Shown: positions 1 through 7,823, numbered from the stretch's first letter. The stretch: DNA of 64,000 nt from Flavobacterium kingsejongi (GCF_003076475.1 NZ_CP020919.1:2418001-2482000), one strand, 5' to 3'. Numbers and translations: made by a program. Notes: generated by a model not told the origin, from the sequence alone.

Positions 1-35
1 ATCGATTAAAGGGACTTCATGGTAAGGGGATAAGG

Positions 36-68
36 CAAAAAAAAATCCCGGCAATGCCGGGATTTTTA
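36..68 (-). terminator. Rho-independent terminator of rplS
   Basis: A perfect 8-bp stem (ATCCCGGC / GCCGGGAT) with a three-base loop has an A-run on its left that becomes a U-run in minus-strand RNA. It starts 19 bp after the rplS stop codon. T residues on the other side mean it could work in both directions. Confidence 0.85.
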
Positions 69-86
69 TAGTCGAAAGACAATAGA

Positions 87-437
87 TTATCTTCTTCTGT
101 CTTTAATTTTTGCTTTTTTACCAGTAAGTTCTCTAAAGTAGAAAATACGAGCTCTACGTACTTTACCTCTTTTGTTAACTTCAACTTTTTGTAAAGCAGG
201 AAGGTTAACTGGGAAGATACGCTCAACACCGATAGCACCTGACATTTTACGGATTGTAAAAGTTTCAGTGTTTCCAGAACCTCTTCTTTGAAGTACAACT
301 CCTTTGAAGAACTGAGTTCTTGTTTTTTCACCCTCTTTAATTTCGTAGTAAACCGTGATAGTATCACCAGCTCCGAACACAGGGAAATCTTTTCTTGCAA
401 CGAACTCGTCTTGAACGAATTTCAATAAATCTGCCAT
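87..437 (-). CDS. rplS: 50S ribosomal protein L19
   Basis: 116 residues, the usual length for L19, a large-subunit protein at the interface with the 30S subunit. The C-terminal half carries the family signature: a basic stretch KVEVNKRGKVRRAR followed by FYFRELTGKKAKIK. The N-terminal part has the L19 pattern of a short helix then a beta-barrel with GDTITV. It lies downstream of trmD on the same strand, as is common for the rpsP-rimM-trmD-rplS group, but a 181-bp gap with its own promoter separates them here. A strong terminator follows. Confidence 0.98.
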   Translation of the reverse strand: MADLLKFVQDEFVARKDFPVFGAGDTITVYYEIKEGEKTRTQFFKGVVLQRRGSGNTETFTIRKMSGAIGVERIFPVNLPALQKVEVNKRGKVRRARIFYFRELTGKKAKIKDRRR

Positions 438-510
438 TTTGACTTAATTTAAATTGGTTGATCAGAACAACATTCACGGTTCTCGCCAGAGGTTGATCTA
501 AATTTGGCTG

Positions 511-518
511 CAAATGTA
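511..518 (-). promoter_or_regulatory. Putative rplS promoter, -7 box TACATTTG
   Basis: On the minus strand TACATTTG matches the Bacteroidetes -7 consensus TAnnTTTG exactly and lies 73 bp upstream of the rplS ATG. I see no good -33 TTTG at the expected spacing. The stretch between the box and the start codon would be an unusually long leader, compatible with L19 autoregulation, though nothing in the sequence proves that. Confidence 0.5.
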
Positions 519-618
519 AAAAAAATATTTTGAATTTTATATTTTAAAAGATACAATTATAGTAAAAATGTATCAGTAGGCTAATGTGTTTATCATTAGG
601 CTGTTTGATGTACTGAAA

Positions 619-1296
619 TTAATCTTCCAGTAAATCCGGGCGCCTGTTTTTGGTATGTTCGTATGCCATGTCTTCACGCCACTTATCGATTTTTGCAAAA
701 TGTCCGCTGAGTAAAACATCCGGAACCTTCCATCCTTTGTATTCTGCCGGGCGTGTATAAATAGGTCCGGATAGTAAATTATCCTGGAAACTGTCGGTCA
801 GGGCAGAAGTTTCGTCACTGAGTACTCCGGGAATCAGGCGGATCAGGGCATCAGACAATACCAGTGCTCCAAGTTCGCCACCCGATAAAACGTAATCGCC
901 AATCGAAATTTCTTTTGTAATAAACTGGTCCCGTACACGTTGGTCTACTCCTTTATAATGTCCGCAGAGGATAATGATGTTTTTCAGCATTGACATTTTA
1001 TTGGCCATGCCCTGGTTCAGGGTTTCCCCATCAGGACTCATATAGATGATCTCGTCGTAGGTACGCTCACTTTTTAGTTTCGCAATACAATCGTCTATCG
1101 GTTGTATCATCATCACCATACCGGCACCACCACCAAATTGATAATCATCCACGCTTTTTTGCCGGTTTGTGGTATAGTCCCGTAAGTTGTGAAAATGAAC
1201 TTCCACAAGTCCTTTGTCTATAGCTCTTTTCATAATGGAAGCTTCAAAAGGGCTTCGGAGCAATTCCGGTAAAACAGTAATGATATCAATCCGCAT
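619..1296 (-). CDS. trmD: tRNA (guanine-37-N1)-methyltransferase TrmD
   Basis: 225 residues. TrmD methylates G37 next to the anticodon using S-adenosylmethionine and prevents +1 frameshifting. The SPOUT trefoil-knot motif is visible as [20 protein letters not shown], and the C-terminal family motif as [20 protein letters not shown]. The frame is open for seven more codons upstream, but I chose the internal ATG at 1296 because [12 protein letters not shown] is the conserved N-terminus of the family. It is transcribed towards rplS. Confidence 0.97.
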   Translation of the reverse strand: MRIDIITVLPELLRSPFEASIMKRAIDKGLVEVHFHNLRDYTTNRQKSVDDYQFGGGAGMVMMIQPIDDCIAKLKSERTYDEIIYMSPDGETLNQGMANKMSMLKNIIILCGHYKGVDQRVRDQFITKEISIGDYVLSGGELGALVLSDALIRLIPGVLSDETSALTDSFQDNLLSGPIYTRPAEYKGWKVPDVLLSGHFAKIDKWREDMAYEHTKNRRPDLLED

Positions 1297-1418
1297 AACA
1301 TAAAAATTTGACCGCAAAGGTAGTCTATCTGTTTAAAAATAGAAAACCTTAATTCGGATGGTGTGTTTTCGTACCCAAGGGGAACGATAATTATAGTTTG
1401 TAAAGTAAAAAGAAGTGG

Positions 1419-1868
1419 TTAAACGCCAAATTGTTTCAAATGGTGATCCAGGTGTTTCCATTGCATGTAATCCCATTCTTCCGGAGTCAGGGTACCGAAT
1501 ATCGGATGTTTCGGATTGCGTATTACGCTATGGCCTTCCTCTGAAAAACGCTTGATCATAGCAATAAGGTCTTTTTTGGAAGCATGGAAATCATGCATGC
1601 CTTTTACTTCAAATTCTTTAGCGGTAGGCAGGTTGTTTTTGAAAGGCGTATCGCTCATGATACTCTTTTTGATCATTTTTCCGAACAGGAATCCCATAAG
1701 CCCACGTTTGATGACCAATTCACCAAAAGCTACCTTAATTAGGAGCTGGCAGTGCACCAGCATCTGGCCAACATTCATGGTGCCCCATTCGTTAAGTGTG
1801 ATTGGGGAAAGTTGTTCAATCCTGTTGATAATTGCCTGATTGCCTTCGGCATTAAAAATGCTTTTCAT
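1419..1868 (-). CDS. DUF1569 family protein
   Basis: 149 residues. The C-terminal motif HPIFGTLTPEEWDYMQWKHL followed by DHHLKQFGV and the central MNVGQMLVHC are typical of DUF1569, a DinB/YfiT-like four-helix family. In such families histidines spaced along the helices often bind a metal; the corresponding His residues (in VHC and KHLDHH) are present. No reaction is known to me for this branch. It lies 122 bp upstream of trmD on the same strand and may share its transcript. Confidence 0.8.
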   Translation of the reverse strand: MKSIFNAEGNQAIINRIEQLSPITLNEWGTMNVGQMLVHCQLLIKVAFGELVIKRGLMGFLFGKMIKKSIMSDTPFKNNLPTAKEFEVKGMHDFHASKKDLIAMIKRFSEEGHSVIRNPKHPIFGTLTPEEWDYMQWKHLDHHLKQFGV

Positions 1869-2020
1869 GATTTGATTTTATAAAAAGCGAATTTACAAAA
1901 ATCCGGGCGGATCACATATTTATTTTTTGAGAGTGCGTTTCTTTTTTTACAGGAGAAAAATAGCGGTATTTTTAGGATAAATTTAGAGGTATAGCCAACT
2001 ATAGTTTTTATTTTTGCCGC

Positions 2021-3193
2021 ATGAATTTACCAAAATCAAGTGTCTTGTTTATGGCAGCCTGTACCGGTCTTATAGTAGCTAATTTATACTACTGCCAACC
2101 CCTTATTATTTTAATTGCAAATGAATTTAATATTCCAGAAGGTGATGCCGGAAGGATTACCTATCTCACCCAGGCAGGCTATGCGATAGGGCTGTTTTTT
2201 ATGGTGCCACTGGGTGATAAGCTGGAACGTAAAAAACAAATTATGGTCACTACGTTTGCCTCGGTTATTGGTTTGGCTATTGCGGCTACAGCTAAAAGTT
2301 TCCTGATCCTTCAAATCGCCAGCTTATTAATAGGTATTACTTCTATAGTTCCACAGTTAATCCTTCCCTTGGCAGCGTCGCTTAGTGCGCCTGAGCAAAG
2401 AGGCAAAGTAGTAGGGACTATTATGAGTGGATTGTTGGTTGGTATCCTGCTGTCACGTACGCTTAGTGGATTTATCGGACAGTTATGGGGCTGGAGGAGC
2501 ATGTTCTGGATCGCTGCCGGGATTTGCCTCCTGATATTTTTTATTATTCAAAAACAATTCCCATACAATAAACCGGTTTTTCACGGCAGTTACGGCAGTT
2601 TGATAAAGTCCCTTTTTTCCCTTATTAAAGAACAGCCTTTATTGCGGGAAGCCACAATGATTAATGCGTTGTGTTTTGCACAATTTGGCGCCTTTTGGAC
2701 CACTATGGTATTGCTGCTTTCGGGAGCGCCGTTTCATTTTAACAGTGCCACCATTGGGATGTTTGGGATTGTAGGAGCTTCGGGGGCACTTGCAGCACCG
2801 TTAGTAGGAAAGATGGGAGATAAAGGAAATTCCAGGATAGCTGTAGGGTACGGCTGCCTGATGATGTTGCTCAGTTTTGTTGTATTTTATTTTTCAGGAT
2901 CCAGCATCATTGGGATGATTGTCGGGATTGTATGTATTGATATTGGTTTGCAGGTCGTTCATATTTCCAACCAGACGCGGGTATATTCGATTCTGCCCGA
3001 AGCCCGGAACAGGATGAATACAGTTTATATGTCCTTTAGCTTTTTAGGAACTGCAGCCGGATCGGCTTTCGGGCTATGGTTGTGGAATATAGGAAGATGG
3101 GAGGCAGTAACCGCTGGTTGCGCAGTACTTTCGCTATTGTCATTGGTAGTCTATGCCATGACTTATAAAAAGAAAGTTGCTGTTGTGGAGTAA
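2021..3193 (+). CDS. MFS transporter, 12 membrane segments
   Basis: 390 residues with about twelve hydrophobic segments, a normal length for a drug/metabolite exporter of the major facilitator superfamily. The loop between segments 2 and 3 holds the MFS motif A in the form PLGDKLERKKQ (about residues 63-73). The segments fall into two six-helix halves split by a basic loop near residue 190. The substrate cannot be read from the sequence. A TATTTTTG box at 2009-2016 sits almost on the ATG, so any promoter there would give a nearly leaderless mRNA; I do not annotate it. It is divergent from the DUF1569 gene. Confidence 0.85.
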   Translation: MNLPKSSVLFMAACTGLIVANLYYCQPLIILIANEFNIPEGDAGRITYLTQAGYAIGLFFMVPLGDKLERKKQIMVTTFASVIGLAIAATAKSFLILQIASLLIGITSIVPQLILPLAASLSAPEQRGKVVGTIMSGLLVGILLSRTLSGFIGQLWGWRSMFWIAAGICLLIFFIIQKQFPYNKPVFHGSYGSLIKSLFSLIKEQPLLREATMINALCFAQFGAFWTTMVLLLSGAPFHFNSATIGMFGIVGASGALAAPLVGKMGDKGNSRIAVGYGCLMMLLSFVVFYFSGSSIIGMIVGIVCIDIGLQVVHISNQTRVYSILPEARNRMNTVYMSFSFLGTAAGSAFGLWLWNIGRWEAVTAGCAVLSLLSLVVYAMTYKKKVAVVE

Positions 3194-3276
3194 TACGGTA
3201 AAGAAAAGCCTAAATCGGACTGCGGTCAATGCAGAAACAATCGATTCAAGCATCGGGTCTTTTCCGAATTAATTTG

Positions 3277-3284
3277 TAAATTTG
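3277..3284 (+). promoter_or_regulatory. Putative promoter, -7 box TAAATTTG
   Basis: Exact match to TAnnTTTG, 23 bp before the ATG of the prolyl isomerase gene. The AT-rich leader after it has no strong Shine-Dalgarno sequence, which is normal for Bacteroidetes. Confidence 0.55.
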
Positions 3285-3307
3285 CCCATAAATAAAAAAT
3301 AATCATA

Positions 3308-4240
3308 ATGGAAAACGGAATATACGCAAAATTTAATACTCCAAAAGGAGCTATTTTAGTAAAGCTTACACACGATAAAACACCTGGAACGGTAGGGAAC
3401 TTTGTAGCATTGGCTGAAGGTAACCTGGAAAACAAAGCAATACCACAAGGAAAACCATATTATGACGGATTGAAATTTCACCGTGTAATTCCGGAATTTA
3501 TGATTCAGGGTGGTGATCCACAGGGAACAGGTTCAGGTGGTCCTGGCTACCAGTTTGATGATGAATTTCATCCGGAACTGAAACACGACCGTCCGGGAGT
3601 ATTGTCGATGGCCAATTCAGGGCCAGGCTCTAACGGTTCTCAGTTTTTTATTACCCATATCCCAACAGAATGGCTGGATAACAAGCATACTGTTTTCGGA
3701 CATGTAATAGAAGGACAGGATGTTGTAGATGCTGTTGCTCAGGGCGATCTTATTGAAAGCCTGGAAATCCTGAGAGTAGGCGACGAAGCTCAAAAATGGA
3801 ATGCTGTTGAGGCTTTCCGTACTTTTGAAGGATCCCGTGAAAAAAGAATTGAGGATGCCAAAAGACAGGCTGAAGAAAAAATGGAAAAATTAGCGGCTGG
3901 TTTTGAAAAAACCGAAAGTGGCCTGCGTTATAAAATTATCCAGAAAGGAAACGGAAAACCTGCAGAAAACGGTAAAACGGTTGCTGTACACTATTCCGGA
4001 TCACTGGAAAACGGACAAGTATTTGATTCTTCTTATAAAAGAAAAGAACCAATCGAATTCCCATTAGGAAAAGGAAATGTTATTGCAGGATGGGACGAAG
4101 GTATCGCTTTGCTTCAGGAAGGTGATAAAGCACGTTTTGTAATTCCTTCTCATTTAGGATATGGATCAAGAGGCGCAGGTGGTGTTATTCCTCCGGATGC
4201 TACACTGATTTTCGATGTAGAACTGATGAAGGTAAAATAA
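3308..4240 (+). CDS. Fused cyclophilin-FKBP peptidylprolyl isomerase
   Basis: 310 residues with two different prolyl isomerase folds in one chain. Residues about 1-150 are a cyclophilin domain, with [21 protein letters not shown] and the active-site region [17 protein letters not shown]. Residues about 165-200 form a charged helical linker. Residues about 215-310 are an FKBP domain with [31 protein letters not shown] and [19 protein letters not shown]. There is no signal peptide, so it is probably cytoplasmic and acts in protein folding. Such fusions are known in Bacteroidetes. It has its own promoter and a strong hairpin after it. Confidence 0.93.
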   Translation: MENGIYAKFNTPKGAILVKLTHDKTPGTVGNFVALAEGNLENKAIPQGKPYYDGLKFHRVIPEFMIQGGDPQGTGSGGPGYQFDDEFHPELKHDRPGVLSMANSGPGSNGSQFFITHIPTEWLDNKHTVFGHVIEGQDVVDAVAQGDLIESLEILRVGDEAQKWNAVEAFRTFEGSREKRIEDAKRQAEEKMEKLAAGFEKTESGLRYKIIQKGNGKPAENGKTVAVHYSGSLENGQVFDSSYKRKEPIEFPLGKGNVIAGWDEGIALLQEGDKARFVIPSHLGYGSRGAGGVIPPDATLIFDVELMKVK

Positions 4241-4282
4241 TACCGCTTTCATAAAGAACAAACCGTTTTATAAAACGCATGG

Positions 4283-4340
4283 CAATGTAGAAAAAGGAAA
4301 TCCGCTGTAAAGCTGGTTTCTTTTTTCTACATTGTTTGTT
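4283..4340 (+). terminator. Long hairpin after the prolyl isomerase gene
   Basis: CAATGTAGAAAAA pairs with TTTTTTCTACATTG across about 25 bp, forming a long AT-rich stem followed by GTTTGTTTGT. A smaller palindrome, CGTTTTATAAAACG, lies just before it. Most likely a terminator separating this gene from the acetyltransferase downstream. Confidence 0.6.
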
Positions 4341-4416
4341 TGTACCCAGTGCAAACGAAAGCATAAGGCTGTACACTTTTTGGGGATGTCATCCAGCCCA
4401 CTTAAAAACAATAAAA

Positions 4417-5328
4417 ATGACAAAAATGATAGTAAACGGTAAAGAATATACCTATATAAAAAATTACAAAAACGATACCTCCCTACGAAAGGTTTTTAAT
4501 GAACTAACGCGGGAAACCTGGGGATTTGATTTTGAATCCTGGTATGAAAGTGGCTTTTGGGATGACAATTGTATTTTGTATTCCCTGATTGACGGCACTC
4601 AAATGGTTTCGCATATTACTGTAAATGTGATTCATTTTACGGTACTGGGGGAAAAGAAAAAATATGTACAATTGGGTACCGTAATGACCGCTGTTGCTTA
4701 TCGGAAACAAGGGCTGAATAAAATCCTTATGGATATTGTTTTAGCGGAATGGAAAGGCAATTGTGATATGCTGTACCTGTATGCCAATGACACTGTTTTG
4801 GACTTCTATCCTAAATTTGGTTTTGCACCAGTACCGGAATACAAAGCAATGAAGGCAATAAGCAGTGTTGAAAACCCTTATTCCATACGGAAAATGGACC
4901 TTGCGACTATTGCAGATCAGGAGCTACTGGAAGTTTTAGGGCAGAGTGCAGTTGCCCAGTTTGCCATTTCCGCAACACAAAACCTGGGACTGATTATGTT
5001 TTATTGCCGGTTTTTTGAGGTATTTAGTTTTAGGGATAACCTCTATTACGCTACTGACCTGAATGCAATAGTGGTGGCGGAATATCAGGAGGATACTTTG
5101 GTAATTTATGATATCCTGGCTCCGGAAGTAGTTGTTATAGATGCTGTAATCGCAGCTTTAACAACTCCAGAAACAACAAAAGTAGTACTACAGGTGATGC
5201 CTCACGTTACCAATGGTTATACTATTGAACCTCATAAAGAAGAAGATCTTACGTTGTTTGTGATGGGCAATCAAAAGGAATTGTTTGAAAAAAACCAACT
5301 TATTTTTCCGATGTTATCCCATACATAA
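4417..5328 (+). CDS. GNAT family N-acetyltransferase next to the graspetide genes
   Basis: 303 residues from the ATG at 4417. The frame is open to 4336, but that stretch overlaps the upstream hairpin and is not protein-like. The N-terminal half has a GNAT core: a beta-strand LGTVMTAVAYR followed by the acetyl-CoA loop RKQGLNKILMDIV (about residues 94-106), then YLYANDTVLDFYPKFGF, the typical end of a GNAT fold. The C-terminal half (about residues 160-303) is a second domain I do not recognise. Cyanobacterial microviridin clusters carry a GNAT enzyme that acetylates the mature peptide N-terminus. The position 203 bp upstream of precursor 1, same strand, makes a similar role possible, but the length and second domain differ, so this is inference only. 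Confidence 0.75.
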   Translation: MTKMIVNGKEYTYIKNYKNDTSLRKVFNELTRETWGFDFESWYESGFWDDNCILYSLIDGTQMVSHITVNVIHFTVLGEKKKYVQLGTVMTAVAYRKQGLNKILMDIVLAEWKGNCDMLYLYANDTVLDFYPKFGFAPVPEYKAMKAISSVENPYSIRKMDLATIADQELLEVLGQSAVAQFAISATQNLGLIMFYCRFFEVFSFRDNLYYATDLNAIVVAEYQEDTLVIYDILAPEVVVIDAVIAALTTPETTKVVLQVMPHVTNGYTIEPHKEEDLTLFVMGNQKELFEKNQLIFPMLSHT

Positions 5329-5462
5329 TCCATTTTTAAATATTTTTTTCAATTAATTTTTTAATCCTTCGAAAGGGCTGTGAACTATTGAAAATAATAG
5401 GGAAAACGGCAATTTTATTTTGTATAGTACTGGTAATCATTGTGTTTTTTTATTTTTTAAAC

Positions 5463-5492
5463 TTTGTTTTATTGAAAATTATGCTAACTTCG
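5463..5492 (+). promoter_or_regulatory. Promoter of graspetide precursor 1
   Basis: TTTG at 5463-5466, 18 bp, then TAACTTCG at 5485-5492: a -33/-7 pair close to the Bacteroidetes consensus, with one mismatch in TAnnTTTG. The same TAACTTCG box and the following CTATTA...TTAACnCCAAAT leader recur before precursors 2 and 3. Confidence 0.6.
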
Positions 5493-5531
5493 GGGAACTA
5501 TTAATCAATATTAACTCCAAATTTTAAGATC

Positions 5532-5759
5532 ATGAACAATGACAAGAAAGAATTAAAAAAGCCTTTTTTTGCTAATTTCCTGGAAAACCAACTTTCTGAA
5601 GAGGAGAGAAAAAAAGTAAATGGTGGTGATGTTACATCAAAATTAGATGACAATGACACACCAATTTCGCCAGTTAAACCGGTAACTATGCCAGTTAGGG
5701 ATCTGCAACACACGTTGAAATATCCTTCTGACGGAGATGATGATACGCAATATGTATAA
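5532..5759 (+). CDS. Microviridin-type graspetide precursor peptide 1
   Basis: 75 residues. Residues 11-20 (PFFANFLENQ) match the PFFARFLE leader helix recognised by microviridin ATP-grasp ligases. Residues 31-32 are a double glycine (KKVNGG), typical of leader cleavage by C39 peptidases. The core at residues 61-71 is TLKYPSDGDDD, matching the microviridin pattern TxKYPSDx(E/D)(E/D). By analogy to microviridin, Thr61-Asp67 and Ser66-Asp69 would become omega-esters and Lys63-Asp70 an omega-amide. Acceptors are all Asp where microviridins have Glu at two positions. The linker (33-60) is long and the tail is TQYV. Mature products of this family inhibit serine proteases; the target here is unknown. 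It is flanked by its own promoter and terminator. Confidence 0.92.
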   Translation: MNNDKKELKKPFFANFLENQLSEEERKKVNGGDVTSKLDDNDTPISPVKPVTMPVRDLQHTLKYPSDGDDDTQYV

Positions 5760-5807
5760 ATAGTACTTTAAAGAATTGTACTCCCGGATTACAATTTCTT
5801 TGTAAAT

Positions 5808-5842
5808 AAGCCCTTGTTGTTGCTACAGCAAGGGCTTTTTTA
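5808..5842 (+). terminator. Terminator of precursor 1
   Basis: AAGCCCTTG pairs with CAAGGGCTT around a 12-base loop and is followed by TTTTTT. The same AGCCCTTG stem recurs after precursor 2, so the terminator was duplicated together with the gene. Confidence 0.85.
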
Positions 5843-5925
5843 TGCGTTGTAACGGAAGAAGTTATTTGTAATTTTATTTTGGTCACTTCATGTTATTGAT
5901 AAATATTTTGCTAAAAATGTATGTG

Positions 5926-5950
5926 ATGTTCTTAAAATAAGTAACTTCGG
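5926..5950 (+). promoter_or_regulatory. Promoter region of graspetide precursor 2
   Basis: A 25-bp block ending in TAACTTCGG is identical at 24 of 25 positions to the block before precursor 3 (6386-6410). The -7 box TAACTTCG lies 37 bp upstream of the ATG. No clear -33 element is present. Confidence 0.55.
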
Positions 5951-5986
5951 CAGACTATTAATTCATTAACCCCAAATATTAGTATC

Positions 5987-6193
5987 ATGAAAAATGACAA
6001 AAAAGAATTAAAGAAACCGTTTTTTGCTAATTTCCTGGAAAGCCAGCTTTCGGAAGCCGAAACAAAAAAAGTAAACGGTGGTGTAACTTCACCATTGGGT
6101 GATGTCGAAGTTCCGACTACAAAACCGGCGAAAGACATTCAGCACACGATGAAATATCCTTCTGATGGGGATGACGATGTTAATTACGTCTAA
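5987..6193 (+). CDS. Microviridin-type graspetide precursor peptide 2
   Basis: 68 residues, a paralogue of the flanking precursors. The leader helix PFFANFLESQ is at residues 11-20, the double glycine (KKVNGG) at 31-32, and the core TMKYPSDGDDD at 54-64 with tail VNYV. Predicted crosslinks by analogy to microviridin are Thr54-Asp60 and Ser59-Asp62 esters and a Lys56-Asp63 amide. The first ten residues are identical to precursor 3 and differ from precursor 1 by one residue. The linker between GG and core is shorter than in precursor 1 and varies freely, whereas leader and core are nearly fixed. That is the pattern expected if the ligases recognise only those two parts. Confidence 0.92.
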   Translation: MKNDKKELKKPFFANFLESQLSEAETKKVNGGVTSPLGDVEVPTTKPAKDIQHTMKYPSDGDDDVNYV

Positions 6194-6245
6194 TATCAGT
6201 TTCCAAAAGCACAGGTAACGATTGGTTATACTGCTTTTGAGAATC

Positions 6246-6279
6246 AGCCCTTGTATTTTCGGATGCAAGGGCTTTTTTT
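6246..6279 (+). terminator. Terminator of precursor 2
   Basis: AGCCCTTG pairs with CAAGGGCT around a 12-base loop, followed by TTTTTT. Confidence 0.85.
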
Positions 6280-6385
6280 AAGGAATATTATTTCGCTTTG
6301 AAGTAGCATTTTTACAGGGAATTGCGGTTGTTTTTTTAGTCAATATTAAATAAAATCGATAATTTTTTAGCGGAAAAATTATATT

Positions 6386-6410
6386 ATGTTCTTAAAATAA
6401 TTAACTTCGG
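6386..6410 (+). promoter_or_regulatory. Promoter region of graspetide precursor 3
   Basis: Same 25-bp block as before precursor 2, with one difference, ending in the -7 box TAACTTCG. The start codon follows after a conserved 37-bp leader. Confidence 0.55.
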
Positions 6411-6446
6411 GACACTATTAGTTAATTAACCCCAAATTACAAGATC

Positions 6447-6665
6447 ATGAAAAATGACAAAAAAGAATTAAAAAAACCATTCTTCGCAAACTTCCTTGAA
6501 AACCAACTTTCTCAAGAGGATACTAAAGGAGTGAGTGGAGGAGCAACATCTCCAACGCTTGATGTAGTAGATGGAACGCCACCAGTTACAAAACCGGTGA
6601 ACGATCAGAATCATACATTAAAATATCCATCTGATGGAGATGATGATGTGCAGTCACCTATCTAA
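6447..6665 (+). CDS. Microviridin-type graspetide precursor peptide 3
   Basis: 72 residues. The leader helix PFFANFLENQ is at residues 11-20 and the double glycine in SGG at 31-32. The core TLKYPSDGDDD is at 57-67 with tail VQSPI, the most divergent of the three. Predicted crosslinks are Thr57-Asp63 and Ser62-Asp65 esters and a Lys59-Asp66 amide. The gene is nearest the two ligase genes but separated from them by two hairpins, so the ligases may depend on read-through from this promoter. Confidence 0.92.
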   Translation: MKNDKKELKKPFFANFLENQLSQEDTKGVSGGATSPTLDVVDGTPPVTKPVNDQNHTLKYPSDGDDDVQSPI

Positions 6666-6677
6666 ATGATTTATGGG

Positions 6678-6713
6678 AAAGCAACAGTAGCACCAGCTGG
6701 TGTTGCTTTTTTT
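6678..6713 (+). terminator. First terminator after precursor 3
   Basis: AAGCAACA...TGTTGCTT with an inner palindrome CACCAGCTGGTG, followed by TTTTT. The stem has a small bulge (gtag side). It differs in sequence from the terminators after precursors 1 and 2. Confidence 0.75.
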
Positions 6714-6729
6714 ATTACGCTCAGGTATT

Positions 6730-6752
6730 CCCATATCATGGGCTTTTTTTTT
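6730..6752 (+). terminator. Second terminator-like hairpin before the ligase genes
   Basis: CCCAT-ATC-ATGGG followed by C and a run of T. Its short stem suggests partial termination. No TAnnTTTG box lies between it and the ATG at 6775. Confidence 0.6.
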
Positions 6753-6774
6753 ACTAAATCTATGACGCTATTAA

Positions 6775-7776
6775 ATGATACTATGTCTTACCCATAGCAA
6801 CGATTATTATACTGTCGACATTGTAATGAAGCGGTTTTCCGAGCTTGGAATCGAGACCTACCGACTGAATACCGATCGTTTTTCCGATCAGTTGTCCTTT
6901 GATTATTCCATTAGCAATACAGCCGCTACGGTAACAATAACCGATGGCGACCGTACTATAACTTTAGGAGAGGTGACAGGAGTCTGGCACCGAAAATCCT
7001 GGTCTATAGCGGTACCGGAAGATCTGGACGATAATTTTAAGAGCATTTACCTGCAGGAATATGGAACAATGCGGGCCATTTTTATGGAAGCCCTTAAACA
7101 GGTACCCTGGTTTAACCGGTTAAGTGCTGATATTCGTATTGGGAATAACAAATGGGAACAATTAGCTGCGGCGGTACAACAGGGTATAGAGATCCCCAGG
7201 AGTTTGTTTACCAATGATGAAGAAAAAGTAAAAACCTTCTTTTATCAGGAATGTGACAAACAGATGATTGCCAAATTACACGGCTCACTGGCTAAAAGCA
7301 TGTCGGGAGCGACAGGTTTTTTTCCCACCACGCTAATTGGTGAATCCAATCTTGATGGATTGGGGGGACTGGTGTATTGCCCGATGATTTTCCAGGAACT
7401 GATTCCCAAAGCTTACGAATTGCGGATTATTTACATCGATGGTATTTTTTTTACCGGAAAGATCAATGCCGGAACATCACAACGCGGAAAAACTGACTGG
7501 CGTATTGCCACTGATGTGGCCCTGGGCTGGGAAGCTTATACACTTCCGGATGCTATTTGCACTGCCCTGACTAAAATGATGCAGCAGCTTGAACTTTTTT
7601 TTGGTGCAATCGATATGATTCGCCATACTGACGGGCGCTATGTTTTTCTGGAAGTGAATCCACAGGGGGAATGGGGCATGCTCCAAAGAGACCTGAATTA
7701 TCCAATCGGTGAAACGATTGCTGAACAAATAACGGCTGCAGTAGCTGTACAACACACTGCCCTAATGAATGATTAA
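6775..7776 (+). CDS. ATP-grasp peptide ligase, MdnB/MvdC-like (predicted omega-amide former)
   Basis: 333 residues, normal for microviridin ligases. Visible family features are the N-terminal LTHSND, VWHRKSW (residues 70-76), the ATP-binding strand YCPMIFQELIPKAYELRI (201-218), FGAIDMIR (276-283) and the metal-binding EVNPQGEWGMLQRDLNYPIG (293-312). The ending with GEWGML..DL.YPI is what I recall of the lactam-forming MdnB/MvdC branch, as opposed to GEFFWL in the lactone-forming MdnC/MvdD branch. Known members use ATP to activate an acidic side chain and join it to Lys. Here the substrate would be the core Lys of the three upstream precursors. The second ligase follows 47 bp later. Assignment to the amide branch is from remembered motifs and should be checked by phylogeny. 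Confidence 0.88.
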   Translation: MILCLTHSNDYYTVDIVMKRFSELGIETYRLNTDRFSDQLSFDYSISNTAATVTITDGDRTITLGEVTGVWHRKSWSIAVPEDLDDNFKSIYLQEYGTMRAIFMEALKQVPWFNRLSADIRIGNNKWEQLAAAVQQGIEIPRSLFTNDEEKVKTFFYQECDKQMIAKLHGSLAKSMSGATGFFPTTLIGESNLDGLGGLVYCPMIFQELIPKAYELRIIYIDGIFFTGKINAGTSQRGKTDWRIATDVALGWEAYTLPDAICTALTKMMQQLELFFGAIDMIRHTDGRYVFLEVNPQGEWGMLQRDLNYPIGETIAEQITAAVAVQHTALMND

Positions 7777-7823
7777 CCTAAAAATAAAGTGGTATTCTAA
7801 CGGATGCTGCCCAAATCACGATT

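Noticed and set aside
17..400. Open frame of 127 codons over rplS
   Set aside because: Shadow of rplS in another frame. It runs through the terminator and has no protein-like composition.
4336..4416. N-terminal extension of the GNAT protein
   Set aside because: The extra 27 residues are read from the stretch directly behind the terminator hairpin and do not resemble a GNAT N-terminus.
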